64,000 nucleotides of DNA from TMED108 sp964386795. GTDB taxonomy: Bacteria; Fidelibacterota; Marinisomatia; Marinisomatales; TCS55. The notes under the pieces are model-generated. The model worked only from the letters and a program-made list of their open reading frames with translations, was not told where the DNA came from and searched no databases. Position numbers and translations under genes: made by a program. Each line of letters begins with the position of its first letter. Within the stretch, counting starts at the first letter, position 1. Where the stretch lies: contig CAYLUE010000001.1 of NCBI GenBank assembly GCA_964386795.1, positions 6,979 through 70,978 on the forward strand, in the 5' to 3' direction. This document shows positions 1 to 8,915 of this stretch, in pieces.

Positions 1-796
1 TAATAATTGAATGCAAAAATGCAGTGGCGGTCAACCAAGGCATGAAGCTTGCATTCTCAACAGGATCCCATGCCCAATATCCACCCCAGCCAAGTTCTTG
101 ATATGCCCACCATCCTCCAAGAATAATACCTATACTTAGAAATAGCCAAGTAACTAATGTCCATCTACGTATACTTCGAACCCATAAAACACCTGTATCT
201 TTATTAACTAAAGCTGAAAATGCAAAAGCGAAGGGAACGGTAAAACCCACATAGCCTAAATAAAGCACAGGGGGGTGAATAGCCATAGTAATATTTTGTA
301 ATAATGGGTTTAATCCATTCCCGTTTACTACCACAAATTCAGCCTGGGTTGGTTCAAATGGATTTGTAATAAAATTAGTTAGTATCAAGAAAAAAGCTTG
401 GGTAGCAGACATAATAATAATTACCCAAGGCATTAAACTATGATGTCTAGTTTGGTTTTGAATGATTGTAATAGTATTGAATATTGATAAAATAAATAGC
501 CAAAAAAGCAACGAACCAGATTGTCCTGCCCAAAGTGCTGAAACTTTGTATATCATTGGGGTTTCAAAGCTTGTATAGCGCGCTACATAGTCAATATCAA
601 AATTGCTTATTAATAATTGATAGCTTAAAGTAAAAGTTGCTATGAATACAAAAAATGAGACAGCCAGACCTAGACGCTGACCGGTTAAAAATAAGCGATG
701 ATCCGATGTTCGATTATAGATTAATAATGTAATTATGGATAAAATACTACAACCAAAAGCTAGATTTAGCGCAACGCTACCAGCGATAGGAGTCAT
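1..796 (-). CDS. ccmF: Cytochrome c-type biogenesis protein CcmF (heme lyase), N-terminal part
   Basis: CcmF is the membrane heme lyase of system I cytochrome c maturation; it takes heme from CcmE and attaches it to apocytochrome c. I read 265 codons from the ATG at 796 with no stop before the window edge, so the C-terminal part lies outside to the left. The translation has several hydrophobic segments, the family stretch SALWAGQSGSLLFW, and the tryptophan-rich heme-handling motif GWGGYWAWDPVENASFMPW near the cut end. The start overlaps the ccmE stop in an ATGA arrangement, so the two genes are translationally coupled. The identification is secure. Only completeness is unknown. Confidence 0.93.
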   Translation of the reverse strand, partial: MTPIAGSVALNLAFGCSILSIITLLIYNRTSDHRLFLTGQRLGLAVSFFVFIATFTLSYQLLISNFDIDYVARYTSFETPMIYKVSALWAGQSGSLLFWLFILSIFNTITIIQNQTRHHSLMPWVIIIMSATQAFFLILTNFITNPFEPTQAEFVVVNGNGLNPLLQNITMAIHPPVLYLGYVGFTVPFAFAFSALVNKDTGVLWVRSIRRWTLVTWLFLSIGIILGGWWAYQELGWGGYWAWDPVENASFMPWLTATAFLHSII

Positions 797-1221
797 ATAT
801 CTATTTCTTCAAGATTATAATTAGACTCATTTCGAAGGTCTCCTTCATAGCGAGATGCGCATTTGGTTTGTAATTCATCAGCATAAAAAATACCATTAAG
901 ATATTCACCGGTTACAATCACCTCAGCGCCATCTTTAAATAAATCAGGACGAGTTTTATTATAATTAACTGCTAGCTCTGCATCACCTTCTTTTAAAATA
1001 AAAACGCATTCTAATTGGTTTAACTCGGATATTTCTATAGAGCCATTTTTGACAAGGCCTCCAAGCTTGGTCCGCTTAGAAACATTTTCATTAATTAAAT
1101 TTTGAACAGAAATAAATTGAGCCATGGCTTTCTTATTTGCCGGGTTAAGCGAAACCCATCCTATCCAAAATAGGATAACGGAAACGACACCAATAACTAA
1201 ACTATAAATTTTATTATTCAT
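793..1221 (-). CDS. ccmE: Cytochrome c maturation heme chaperone CcmE, Cys-type heme-binding motif
   Basis: This is a 142-residue periplasmic heme chaperone anchored by one N-terminal membrane helix (about residues 5-25), followed by an OB-fold domain. Family features are the LGGLVKNGS stretch after the anchor and the V-GEY-NGIF-A-E strand before the heme site. The classical CcmE motif is HxxxY, with His binding heme covalently. Here the motif is CASRY, with Cys121 in the His position and Tyr125 retained. A Cys-type variant (CxxxY) is known from some sulfate reducers and archaea. The gene is coupled to ccmF by a 4-base overlap and follows the mutase gene by 26 bases. Confidence in the family is high; the heme chemistry is inferred. 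Confidence 0.88.
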   Translation of the reverse strand: MNNKIYSLVIGVVSVILFWIGWVSLNPANKKAMAQFISVQNLINENVSKRTKLGGLVKNGSIEISELNQLECVFILKEGDAELAVNYNKTRPDLFKDGAEVIVTGEYLNGIFYADELQTKCASRYEGDLRNESNYNLEEIDI

Positions 1222-1247
1222 TATTAATGATCCTTATACCAAAGAAT

Positions 1248-2906
1248 TTAAAACACTGATGTTTCATTCCATTCACCAAATTCATCTTTTATTTTAATCA
1301 CAATCTCGCCCATAGTTGCATACGCTTTTGCAGCTTCAATAATTGGTGGCAGTAGATTTTCTCCGCTCTTACATGCTTTTTGAATTTTATCTAGAGCTTT
1401 TTGCGTAAGGTCATTATCTCTATTATCTCTCAATTTTCTTATTTTGTCTTTTTGATATCCTTCTGCTTCTTTGCCAATTTCTAAAATTGGTATATCAATC
1501 TCCTCATTAGACTTTTCAAATTGATTAACGCCAACATGAATAAGCTCTTTATTATCAATTTTTTTCTGATGCGCTGAAGCTGAACGGGAAATCTCATATT
1601 GAAAATATCCTTTTTCAATTGCTGGAATAACTCCGCCAATACCATCAATCTCTTTAAAATATTTTTCAGCTTCTTTTTCAATTTGATCTGTTAGATTTTC
1701 AATAAACCAAGATCCTCCTAATGGGTCCGCAACATTTGCAACGCCTGTTTCAAATGCAATCAACTGCTGTGTTCTTAATGCAATTTCTGCCGCTTTTTCT
1801 GATGGCAGCGCTAGGGTCTCATCCATGGAATTAGTATGAAGAGATTGGGTTCCCCCTAAAACAGCAGCTAGTCCCTGAAACGCCGTTCGAGAAATATTAT
1901 TTTCTGGTTGCTGGGCTGTCAATGAACAACCTGCAGTCTGAGCATGAAATCGCAACTTCCAAGATTGAGGATTTCTTGCTCCGTAATGATTTTTCATTCG
2001 CTTAGCCCATATCCTTCTGGCTGCTCTAAATTTGGCAATTTCTTCAAAAAAATCTAGGTGAGAGTTAAAGAAAAAAGATAACCTTGGGGCAAAAGAATCA
2101 ATATTTATTCCAGCTTCTAATGCATATTCAACATAAGTAAAGCCATCAGCTAATGTAAATGCTAATTCTTGGGCAGCTGTTGAACCCGCCTCTCTTATAT
2201 GGTAACCTGAAATAGAAATTGTATTATATTTTGGCATATTTTTAGTACAAAATGCCATCATATCCGTTACTAACCTCATTGATGGTTCTGGTGGGAAAAT
2301 CCACTCTTTTTGTGCTATAAACTCCTTTAATATGTCATTTTGAAGAGTACCTCTAAGGCTTTTGATGTCTACCCCTTGCTTTTCTGCTGTAGCAATATAA
2401 AAAGCTAGTAATATTATAGCTGGACCATTGATTGTTTGCGAAACAGAAATTTCCCCTAAATCTATTCCTTCAAATAAATCTTCCATGTCATTTATTGAAG
2501 CAATAGAAACACCGCATTTTCCAACCTCGCCTTCAGACCATGGGTGATCAGGATCATAACCCATTAATGTTGGCATATCGTAAGCCACAGAGAGGCCAGT
2601 TTGCCCTTTACTTAATAATGAATGGTAGCGCTTATTCGTTTCGTGAGCAGTGCCAAAACCTGAAAACTGTCTTTTTGTCCATAATTTTCCACGATACATA
2701 TTTGAATGCACTCCCCGCGTATATGGAAACTGTCCAGGAAATCCAAGTCGATCTAAATAGTCTTCATCGGGATTTTCAGGATAGTAAAGTGGGTCTAATT
2801 TTTTTCCACTAAGTGTATCGAAATTATAGTTTCTAGAAACTGAATTATTAAAACTCTCTTTCCAATCTTGTTTTGCTTTTTCAAATTTTGTTTTATTCTT
2901 TGCCAC
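1248..2906 (-). CDS. mcmA1: Methylmalonyl-CoA mutase, catalytic (large) chain without B12 domain
   Basis: This 552-residue chain isomerises methylmalonyl-CoA and succinyl-CoA using adenosylcobalamin. It carries the TIM-barrel catalytic domain: TRGVHSNMYRGKLWTKRQF with active-site Tyr71, the AYDMPT and LQNDILKEF substrate stretches, and the ISGYHIREAG motif with the Tyr235-His236 pair that sits over the cofactor. After the barrel, residues about 460-552 are a short linker-like tail with no DxHxxG cobalamin-binding domain. It therefore corresponds to the two-protein form of the enzyme, whose small B12-binding subunit is encoded elsewhere. The next upstream gene is cstA, 17 bases away. A cobalamin adenosyltransferase that could supply its cofactor lies in the same array. 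Confidence 0.93.
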   Translation of the reverse strand: MAKNKTKFEKAKQDWKESFNNSVSRNYNFDTLSGKKLDPLYYPENPDEDYLDRLGFPGQFPYTRGVHSNMYRGKLWTKRQFSGFGTAHETNKRYHSLLSKGQTGLSVAYDMPTLMGYDPDHPWSEGEVGKCGVSIASINDMEDLFEGIDLGEISVSQTINGPAIILLAFYIATAEKQGVDIKSLRGTLQNDILKEFIAQKEWIFPPEPSMRLVTDMMAFCTKNMPKYNTISISGYHIREAGSTAAQELAFTLADGFTYVEYALEAGINIDSFAPRLSFFFNSHLDFFEEIAKFRAARRIWAKRMKNHYGARNPQSWKLRFHAQTAGCSLTAQQPENNISRTAFQGLAAVLGGTQSLHTNSMDETLALPSEKAAEIALRTQQLIAFETGVANVADPLGGSWFIENLTDQIEKEAEKYFKEIDGIGGVIPAIEKGYFQYEISRSASAHQKKIDNKELIHVGVNQFEKSNEEIDIPILEIGKEAEGYQKDKIRKLRDNRDNDLTQKALDKIQKACKSGENLLPPIIEAAKAYATMGEIVIKIKDEFGEWNETSVF

Positions 2907-2923
2907 TTGAATTAATACCTTAA

Positions 2924-4642
2924 TTAATTATTCTTTAACTGAAGCATTTTATTGACCCCTTCATATACCATCCAAATGATCAATGCAATAAGCATTATTG
3001 TAAGTGAGAATAGTATATTATTATTGCCAAAGAAAGTGAAAGCGTTAACGATAAGAGCAGAAAACGTGATAATCATAATAATTATCATTGGTATTAAAAG
3101 TGGAAGAATGGGTTTTCTTTTTTGCCAATAATACAAAGTTAGAACCATTAATGTGAGCGCAGCTAACATTTGATTGCTTGCTCCAAAAATAGGCCATAAA
3201 ACCCAACCTGCTTGCCTCGAGACACCAGATGATGGATCTGTTATATTCCAAAAAGCCATCATCATAGCAGGTATTACCGCTACTAGGGTAGCAAAAAATC
3301 TATTTGAAAGAAAATGCATTCTGGTTGCCTTACCAAATTCATCTAGAATAAAGCGCTGAATCCTTGTTGCGGTATCTAATGTTGTAGCGGCAAAAGAAAT
3401 CACAAAAACTGCCATTAAGGTATTTGCAAAAGATTCCGAAATTCCCAAAGATGTTAGTAGTGCACCCCCACCCAATACAAAAGCTGCAGCTTTGTTTCCA
3501 CTAGCATGTTCCCATGTATCGTAATATTGAGACCAATCAAGATCTGCTACGTAACCAACAGAAGGTAAATTGCATTGACCTACAAGAGAAATTCCTGCTA
3601 CAGCAGCTATAGTAGATATAAGAGCTAGCGTACCTTCTCCAATCATTCCTCCATATCCAACCATTCGCGAATCGGATAAATACTCTAACTGCTTAGAAGA
3701 TGTTCCAGAAGCAACTAAGCCATGAAACCCACTGATTGCACCACAGGCAATAGTTACAAATAAAAGTGGAAATAAGCTTGGTGTGTTCGGCTCTGATAAA
3801 GACCTAATAGCTGGAGCTGTAACCACAGGCTGAGCTACAAAAACACCCAAAAAAAGCAGACCTAATCCTATAAATAATTGATGGCTATTTATATAGTCTC
3901 TTGGCTGAAGAAGAACCCAAACAGGAAGAAGGCTAGCTATAGCTGAATAGATAAATAATAGAATTATCCATACATTTTTTAATTCTACCGCTGAAAGGGT
4001 GTTGCTTAGTATGATTGGGTTATTTGAACCCACCCAGACGAAAAAATAAAGAAGTGCTACGGATATGATTGATAGTATCAACCCATTCGCATTTTTTTTA
4101 TTTAAAAGAACACCCATTACAAGAGCAATTATTATTTGAACATTGATAGGAATAACTGAACTAGGAACAGAAACAAAAAGATCGGCAATAGCCATAGCAA
4201 AAACAGCTAGAACTAACCAAACTAATAACAATACAAAGATTAAAAACATCAATCGAGCACGCTTGCTGATTGTAAATGAAGCTATATCTGCAATACTACG
4301 ACCCTTTTCCTTGACGCTTGTCACCAGTGAGCCAAAATCATGAACGGCCCCCATAAATACAGTTCCAAATAAAATCCATAGCAGAGCAGGTAGCCATCCC
4401 CAATATGCTGCAACGCAAGGACCAATTATTGGAGCTGCGCCTGCGATTGAAGTAAAGTGATGACCAAATAAAATATGTTTTTTTGTTGGATAGTAGTCTA
4501 CACCATCCTTCATGCTTTTTGAAGGAGGTTCTACTGATTGATCATTTATATCAAAAAGATTATAGGCAATATATCTTGAATATATCTTGTAACCAGTAAA
4601 AAAAGCTAAAAAACCAATAATTACAAGAAAGAGTGAGCTCAT
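2924..4642 (-). CDS. cstA: Carbon starvation protein CstA family transporter
   Basis: This 572-residue polytopic membrane protein has about 15 hydrophobic segments, beginning with a helix at residues 3-20. CstA proteins import pyruvate and/or peptides during carbon limitation. Recognisable stretches are the N-terminal YYPTKKHILFGHHFTSIAGA, which is strongly conserved in the family, GFHGLVASGTSSKQ, and TLDTATRIQRF. The length is typical of the shorter CstA subgroup. It sits 4 bases downstream of dxs in the same direction. Substrate choice (pyruvate or peptide) cannot be read from sequence alone. No two-component regulator such as BtsSR lies nearby. Confidence 0.92.
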   Translation of the reverse strand: MSSLFLVIIGFLAFFTGYKIYSRYIAYNLFDINDQSVEPPSKSMKDGVDYYPTKKHILFGHHFTSIAGAAPIIGPCVAAYWGWLPALLWILFGTVFMGAVHDFGSLVTSVKEKGRSIADIASFTISKRARLMFLIFVLLLVWLVLAVFAMAIADLFVSVPSSVIPINVQIIIALVMGVLLNKKNANGLILSIISVALLYFFVWVGSNNPIILSNTLSAVELKNVWIILLFIYSAIASLLPVWVLLQPRDYINSHQLFIGLGLLFLGVFVAQPVVTAPAIRSLSEPNTPSLFPLLFVTIACGAISGFHGLVASGTSSKQLEYLSDSRMVGYGGMIGEGTLALISTIAAVAGISLVGQCNLPSVGYVADLDWSQYYDTWEHASGNKAAAFVLGGGALLTSLGISESFANTLMAVFVISFAATTLDTATRIQRFILDEFGKATRMHFLSNRFFATLVAVIPAMMMAFWNITDPSSGVSRQAGWVLWPIFGASNQMLAALTLMVLTLYYWQKRKPILPLLIPMIIIMIITFSALIVNAFTFFGNNNILFSLTIMLIALIIWMVYEGVNKMLQLKNN

Positions 4643-4646
4643 TAGA

Positions 4647-6575
4647 TTAGTATTGTAACTTTATAGATTCGTTCTGATTAAGAATAATATCTTCAATTCC
4701 TTTTTGATCTACTCCCCATTTTTCAAGAAGTAAATCTCTTGGGCCGTGTTCAACAAATTCATCCGGCAGTGAAATTATTTTTACACTACCTTTATATCCA
4801 TTAATGGCAAGCCAAGCAGCTACGCTTTCACCAAAACCACCTGTTTTAACGCCTTCTTCAATCGTAATTACATTGTCAAATCTTTCAAGAATTGATTGCA
4901 AATAATCCTTATCCATTGGTTTAATAAATCTACAATTAACGACTTCACATTCTATTCCTTGTTTTGATAGATTTTTTGCAGCCTCAATTCCATCAAACAC
5001 CTGAGCTCCAACTGCTAATATCACGGTATTACCTGTTGATTTTCGACACACTTCCCAGCTCCCAATTGGTAATAACTCGGCCTGACCTTTTTCATCAAAG
5101 TTTTCTGAAGAAGCTTTTGGATAGCGAATTGAGAATGGTCCTTTGGTATAATCCAAAGCTGTATAAAGTAAATGCCTAAGCTCATTCCCATCCTTTGGAG
5201 CAGTTACAATGATACCTTGAATGCATTTTAAGTATGCGATGTCAAGTGCGCCATGATGAGTTGGCCCATCCTCTCCAGCAATTCCTGCGCGATCCATACA
5301 AAATATAACAGGCAAATGCTGTATAGCGGCATCATGAATAATATGATCATAGGCTCTTTGTAAAAAAGTAGAATAAATGGCAACAATAGGACGAATATTT
5401 TGAGTTGCAAGACCCGCAGCAAAAGTAACGCCATGACCTTCTGCTATTCCTACATCATAGTATCTACTTTGGAATTCATTGGCATATGGAACCAGACCTG
5501 TTCCTTCTCGCATTGCCGCAGTGATACAAACTGTATCTTTTCTATTGCGAGCAATCTCACAAACAATTGAACCAAATACATCCTGAAATACAGGTGCTTT
5601 TTGGGGTAAAGAATTATTTTCTTCAACTTTTTCCTTTGCCTTGCCATTAGGTTTTACAGCATGAAATTTGACAGCATCCAGATAATAATCATGATTATTA
5701 TCGCTAGTCGTGACCATACCTTTCCCTTTTTTGGTTAGAATATGCAATAACGCAGGGGTTTTTAAATCTTTTATTCGGTCTAAGGTTCTTATGAGCTCAG
5801 GTAAATCATGGCCATCAATAGGTCCAAAATACCTAAAACCAAGTTCTTCAAAAAGCATTCCTGGTACTAGGAAAGTTTTTAAACTCTCCTCAATTCTTCG
5901 TAAGATTTTTTGAATTGTTTTTTTACCAAAAGTTATTTTGCCAGCTACCTCCCAAATCTCAGTGCGAATTTGATTGTATAATGGATTTGTTACAATCTTT
6001 GTTAGATATGTATTTAGTGCGCCAACATTAGGACTGATTGACATTTCATTATCATTTAATACAACAAGCATAGGAGTTTTTAAATGACCCGCATTGTTCA
6101 TCGCTTCAAAAGCTAAGCCACCTGTCATAGAACCATCGCCAATTACTGATACAACACGAAAATCTTTATCATTATGTTTTTGGGCTTCAGCTATGCCAGC
6201 GCCAGCAGAGATAGAAGTTGAAGCATGACCAGCGCCAAAAGCATCATATTCGCTCTCGCTTATCTTTAAAAATCCACTTAATCCGCCCATTCTTCTAATC
6301 GTGTTGAACTTATCTAATCTTCCGGTTAATATTTTATGTGCATACCCTTGATGACCAACGTCCCAAATAATTTTATCCTCAGGCGTGTTAAATACTTTAT
6401 GTAGTGCAATAGTCAACTCTATCACCCCTAGGGTTGGCGCAAGATGCCCCCCAATTTCAGTGATTGTTTCTATTGTAAAATGCCTAAGCTCATCAGCTAA
6501 CTGAAGAAGCTGATCCTTATTTAGCTTACGCAGATCATCTGGGGATTTTATTGTCGGTAATATTTTAAGCTGCAT
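4647..6575 (-). CDS. dxs: 1-deoxy-D-xylulose-5-phosphate synthase
   Basis: Dxs condenses pyruvate with glyceraldehyde 3-phosphate, the first step of the MEP isoprenoid pathway and also a source of thiamine and PLP precursors. The 642-residue length is normal. Visible motifs are the N-terminal GGHLAPTLGVIELT with its active-site His, the thiamine diphosphate motif beginning GDGSMTGGLAFEAMNN, and the pyrimidine-domain stretch DRAGIAGEDGPTHHGALD. The start overlaps the pdxT stop by 11 bases, so translation is probably coupled. Together with ispH upstream, two MEP-pathway genes flank the PLP synthase pair. Confidence 0.97.
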   Translation of the reverse strand: MQLKILPTIKSPDDLRKLNKDQLLQLADELRHFTIETITEIGGHLAPTLGVIELTIALHKVFNTPEDKIIWDVGHQGYAHKILTGRLDKFNTIRRMGGLSGFLKISESEYDAFGAGHASTSISAGAGIAEAQKHNDKDFRVVSVIGDGSMTGGLAFEAMNNAGHLKTPMLVVLNDNEMSISPNVGALNTYLTKIVTNPLYNQIRTEIWEVAGKITFGKKTIQKILRRIEESLKTFLVPGMLFEELGFRYFGPIDGHDLPELIRTLDRIKDLKTPALLHILTKKGKGMVTTSDNNHDYYLDAVKFHAVKPNGKAKEKVEENNSLPQKAPVFQDVFGSIVCEIARNRKDTVCITAAMREGTGLVPYANEFQSRYYDVGIAEGHGVTFAAGLATQNIRPIVAIYSTFLQRAYDHIIHDAAIQHLPVIFCMDRAGIAGEDGPTHHGALDIAYLKCIQGIIVTAPKDGNELRHLLYTALDYTKGPFSIRYPKASSENFDEKGQAELLPIGSWEVCRKSTGNTVILAVGAQVFDGIEAAKNLSKQGIECEVVNCRFIKPMDKDYLQSILERFDNVITIEEGVKTGGFGESVAAWLAINGYKGSVKIISLPDEFVEHGPRDLLLEKWGVDQKGIEDIILNQNESIKLQY

Positions 6576-7158
6576 TATTCTCTTTATGAAAATTCATATT
6601 TTTTGAAAAAATGTAATGGTGTAAAAACGTAATTTTGTTTAATTCAGGATGGAAAGTGAATCCAAAATGCATTCCAGACCTTACGGCTATAATATCATCA
6701 TTATATTTACTAATTACACTAACCGATTTACCTACTTTACTTATTTTTGGAGCGCGAATAAATAGCACTTCAGCTTGATGGATTTTATCATCAAGCTCAA
6801 TATCAATAACATCCATAAAAGAATTTACTTGGCGTCCATAAGCATTGCGATTTACCTCAATATTTAAAATACCCAGAGGATCTATTTGGTCATCGTTTTG
6901 AATAGTTTTACTCATCATAATTAAACCTGCACAAGTACCCATTATCGGTTTTTCTTGGGAAAATTTTATTAAATGTTTTTGAAAATTAACCCTCTTCATT
7001 AAATCGCTCATTGTTGTTGACTCGCCACCTGGTATAATCAACCCATCAATATTTTTTAATTGATCTGGGTATTTAATTTCAACAGATGAAATATTGATTT
7101 CTTTCAATATTCTTATATGCTTTTCGTAATCACCCTGTAGTGCTAATACTCCTATCAT
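6565..7158 (-). CDS. pdxT: Pyridoxal 5'-phosphate synthase glutaminase subunit PdxT
   Basis: PdxT hydrolyses glutamine and channels ammonia to PdxS for one-step PLP synthesis. The ORF is open to 7206, but the family start MIGVLALQGDYEKH begins at 7158, giving the usual 197 residues; the 16 extra residues have no family match and would overlap the pdxS end. Class I glutaminase features are PGGESTT, nucleophile Cys76 in GTCAG, and the His170/Glu172 pair in HPE near the C-terminus. The start lies 19 bases after the pdxS stop, so the two subunits are clearly co-transcribed. Confidence 0.95.
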   Translation of the reverse strand: MIGVLALQGDYEKHIRILKEINISSVEIKYPDQLKNIDGLIIPGGESTTMSDLMKRVNFQKHLIKFSQEKPIMGTCAGLIMMSKTIQNDDQIDPLGILNIEVNRNAYGRQVNSFMDVIDIELDDKIHQAEVLFIRAPKISKVGKSVSVISKYNDDIIAVRSGMHFGFTFHPELNKITFLHHYIFSKNMNFHKENNAA

Positions 7159-7177
7159 AGATTCAGAATATTGGTAT

Positions 7178-8062
7178 TTACCAACCTCTCTCCTGCATTC
7201 TTTCACCTTCAGGAATCTCTGATATATCTACGCCTTTCATTGCTGATTTCAATCCAGTAGATATTTCAACTAATTTTTCAGCATCATTGTAATAGGTTAC
7301 CGCATCTACGATTGCCTTCCCTCGGGGTACCGGGTCATCACTCATAAATATTCCTGACCCAACAAAAATTGTTTCTGCTCCAAGCTGCATCATTAAAGAA
7401 GCATCAGCTGGTGTAGCAATACCTCCTGCTGCAAAATTGGGCACTGGAAGCTTTCCAAGCTTAGCAACTTGCTGTATTAATGAAAAAGGAGCTCCCAAAT
7501 TTTTTGCAGTAGCCATTAACTGGTCCTGATCCATTATCGTTAATTTTTTTATTTCACCTTGGACTTGACGCATATGCCTTACCGCTTCAACAATATTTCC
7601 GCTTCCAGGTTCCCCCTTCGTTCTGATCATAGCTGCACCCTCACCTATTCTCCTTAATGCTTCGCCTAAATCTCTACAACCACATACAAATGGAACTTTA
7701 AAATCATGTTTCCAAATATGATTATGCTCATCAGCTGGTGTAAGCACTTCACTTTCATCGACAAAATCAACTTCAAGCGCTTCAAGAATTTGAGCTTCAG
7801 CAAAGTGCCCAATGCGAACCTTGGCCATTACGGGAATTGATACAGATGCCTGGATTTCTTTAATCATCTTAGGATCGCTTGCTCTAGCAATTCCACCCTC
7901 TTCTCTTATAAGAGCAGGTATTCTTTCTAATGCCATCACCGCAGCTGCGCCTGACTCTTCTGCCTGCTTGGCCTGCTCGGCATTCATCACATCCATAATT
8001 ACACCACCTTTTAACATCTCAGCTAGGCCAACTTTTACTTCAAAAGATCCTTGTTTAGGCAT
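7178..8062 (-). CDS. pdxS: Pyridoxal 5'-phosphate synthase subunit PdxS
   Basis: PdxS is the TIM-barrel synthase that makes PLP from ribose 5-phosphate, glyceraldehyde 3-phosphate and PdxT-derived ammonia. The protein is 294 residues from the ATG at 8062. A very good Shine-Dalgarno sequence (GAGGAGGAG, 8067-8075) supports this start over the longer ORF reaching 8110. Family landmarks are GLAEMLKGGVIMDV, the catalytic lysine in VMAKVRIGH, the phosphate-binding IRTKGEPGSGN, and NFAAGGIATPADA. The start overlaps the ispH stop by 8 bases. PdxS is among the most conserved proteins in the window. Confidence 0.97.
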   Translation of the reverse strand: MPKQGSFEVKVGLAEMLKGGVIMDVMNAEQAKQAEESGAAAVMALERIPALIREEGGIARASDPKMIKEIQASVSIPVMAKVRIGHFAEAQILEALEVDFVDESEVLTPADEHNHIWKHDFKVPFVCGCRDLGEALRRIGEGAAMIRTKGEPGSGNIVEAVRHMRQVQGEIKKLTIMDQDQLMATAKNLGAPFSLIQQVAKLGKLPVPNFAAGGIATPADASLMMQLGAETIFVGSGIFMSDDPVPRGKAIVDAVTYYNDAEKLVEISTGLKSAMKGVDISEIPEGERMQERGW

Positions 8063-8915
8063 AAATCTCCTCCTCTTTGACATTTCCAATGTCTTTAACT
8101 CTTTCAACAACTTCTTTAATTATATTATCTGGGGTACTCGCTCCAGCAGATATTCCCACAGTATCACAATCTTCCAACCATTTTTCATCAATTTCTACAG
8201 CGCATGTTACCTGATAAGATCTTTTATTCCGCTGATTTGATAAATCGGTTAAGCGTTTTGAATTAGCGCTCGTAAAAGAACCAATAACAATCATAACATC
8301 ACATTTTTCAGATAGTTCTTTTATTTGCTCCTGATTTCTTTTTGTAGGATAACAAATTGTATTAATAAAGCGCAAATCAACAACTTTACTCATAAGTATA
8401 TTGACTATCTCCTGAACGTTCTCAATAGTTTGCGTAGATTGACTAACAATTCCAGCGCGTTTTGTTTTTCTCAAATTCTTTGCTTCTTCAGTCGTTGCTA
8501 CAACTACAGGGTCTTTCACTTGGCTCGCAATACCTACCACTTCATCATGCCCATGATCACCTATAATAATAATTTTTCTTCCATCGGATTCTAATTCTTT
8601 TATTTCATCATGAATATCTCTTACAAGTGGGCAGGTAGCATCAACAATATTCATATTTTTTTTCTTAGCTTCTTCCCACGTATCTACGTGGGTACCATGC
8701 GCTCGAAGCAATACTGGTCGTCCATTGGGAACATCATCTAAGGAATCAACAACTTTAGCGCCTGCTTTATCTAGGTCACCCACAACATTTTCATTATGTA
8801 CTATATGGCCTAGCATATAAACGTCACCATATTCTTCTGCTGTATCATAAGCCATATTAACAGCATCACGAACTCCAAAACAGTAACCTGCATTCTTTGC
8901 TAAAAGAATTTTCAC
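8055..8915 (-). CDS. ispH: 4-hydroxy-3-methylbut-2-enyl diphosphate reductase
   Basis: IspH makes IPP and DMAPP in the last step of the MEP pathway using a [4Fe-4S] cluster. The 286-residue protein keeps the three cluster ligands: Cys12 in GYCFGV, Cys95 in DATCPLV and Cys188 in NTICYPT. It also has the family stretches HIVHNE and VIGSFTSANSKRL. The start codon is GTG at 8915, and its G is the last base of the upstream DHH gene's TAG stop (TAGTG), a coupled 1-base overlap. The same style of junction recurs in the window. Confidence 0.97.
   Translation of the reverse strand: MKILLAKNAGYCFGVRDAVNMAYDTAEEYGDVYMLGHIVHNENVVGDLDKAGAKVVDSLDDVPNGRPVLLRAHGTHVDTWEEAKKKNMNIVDATCPLVRDIHDEIKELESDGRKIIIIGDHGHDEVVGIASQVKDPVVVATTEEAKNLRKTKRAGIVSQSTQTIENVQEIVNILMSKVVDLRFINTICYPTKRNQEQIKELSEKCDVMIVIGSFTSANSKRLTDLSNQRNKRSYQVTCAVEIDEKWLEDCDTVGISAGASTPDNIIKEVVERVKDIGNVKEEEIYA
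8067..8075 (-). promoter_or_regulatory. Strong ribosome binding site deciding the pdxS start
   Basis: Read on the minus strand this is GAGGAGGAG, with the AGGAGG core six bases before the ATG at 8062. Most genes in the window show weak or no Shine-Dalgarno sequence, so this one stands out. It fixes the PdxS start inside the longer ORF and allows strong translation independent of the overlapping ispH end. Confidence 0.85.

Noticed and set aside
7812..8240. Plus-strand ORF of 142 codons
   Set aside because: It is antisense to the well-supported pdxS and ispH genes, has no recognisable domain and no RBS. It exists because those genes lack stops in that frame.
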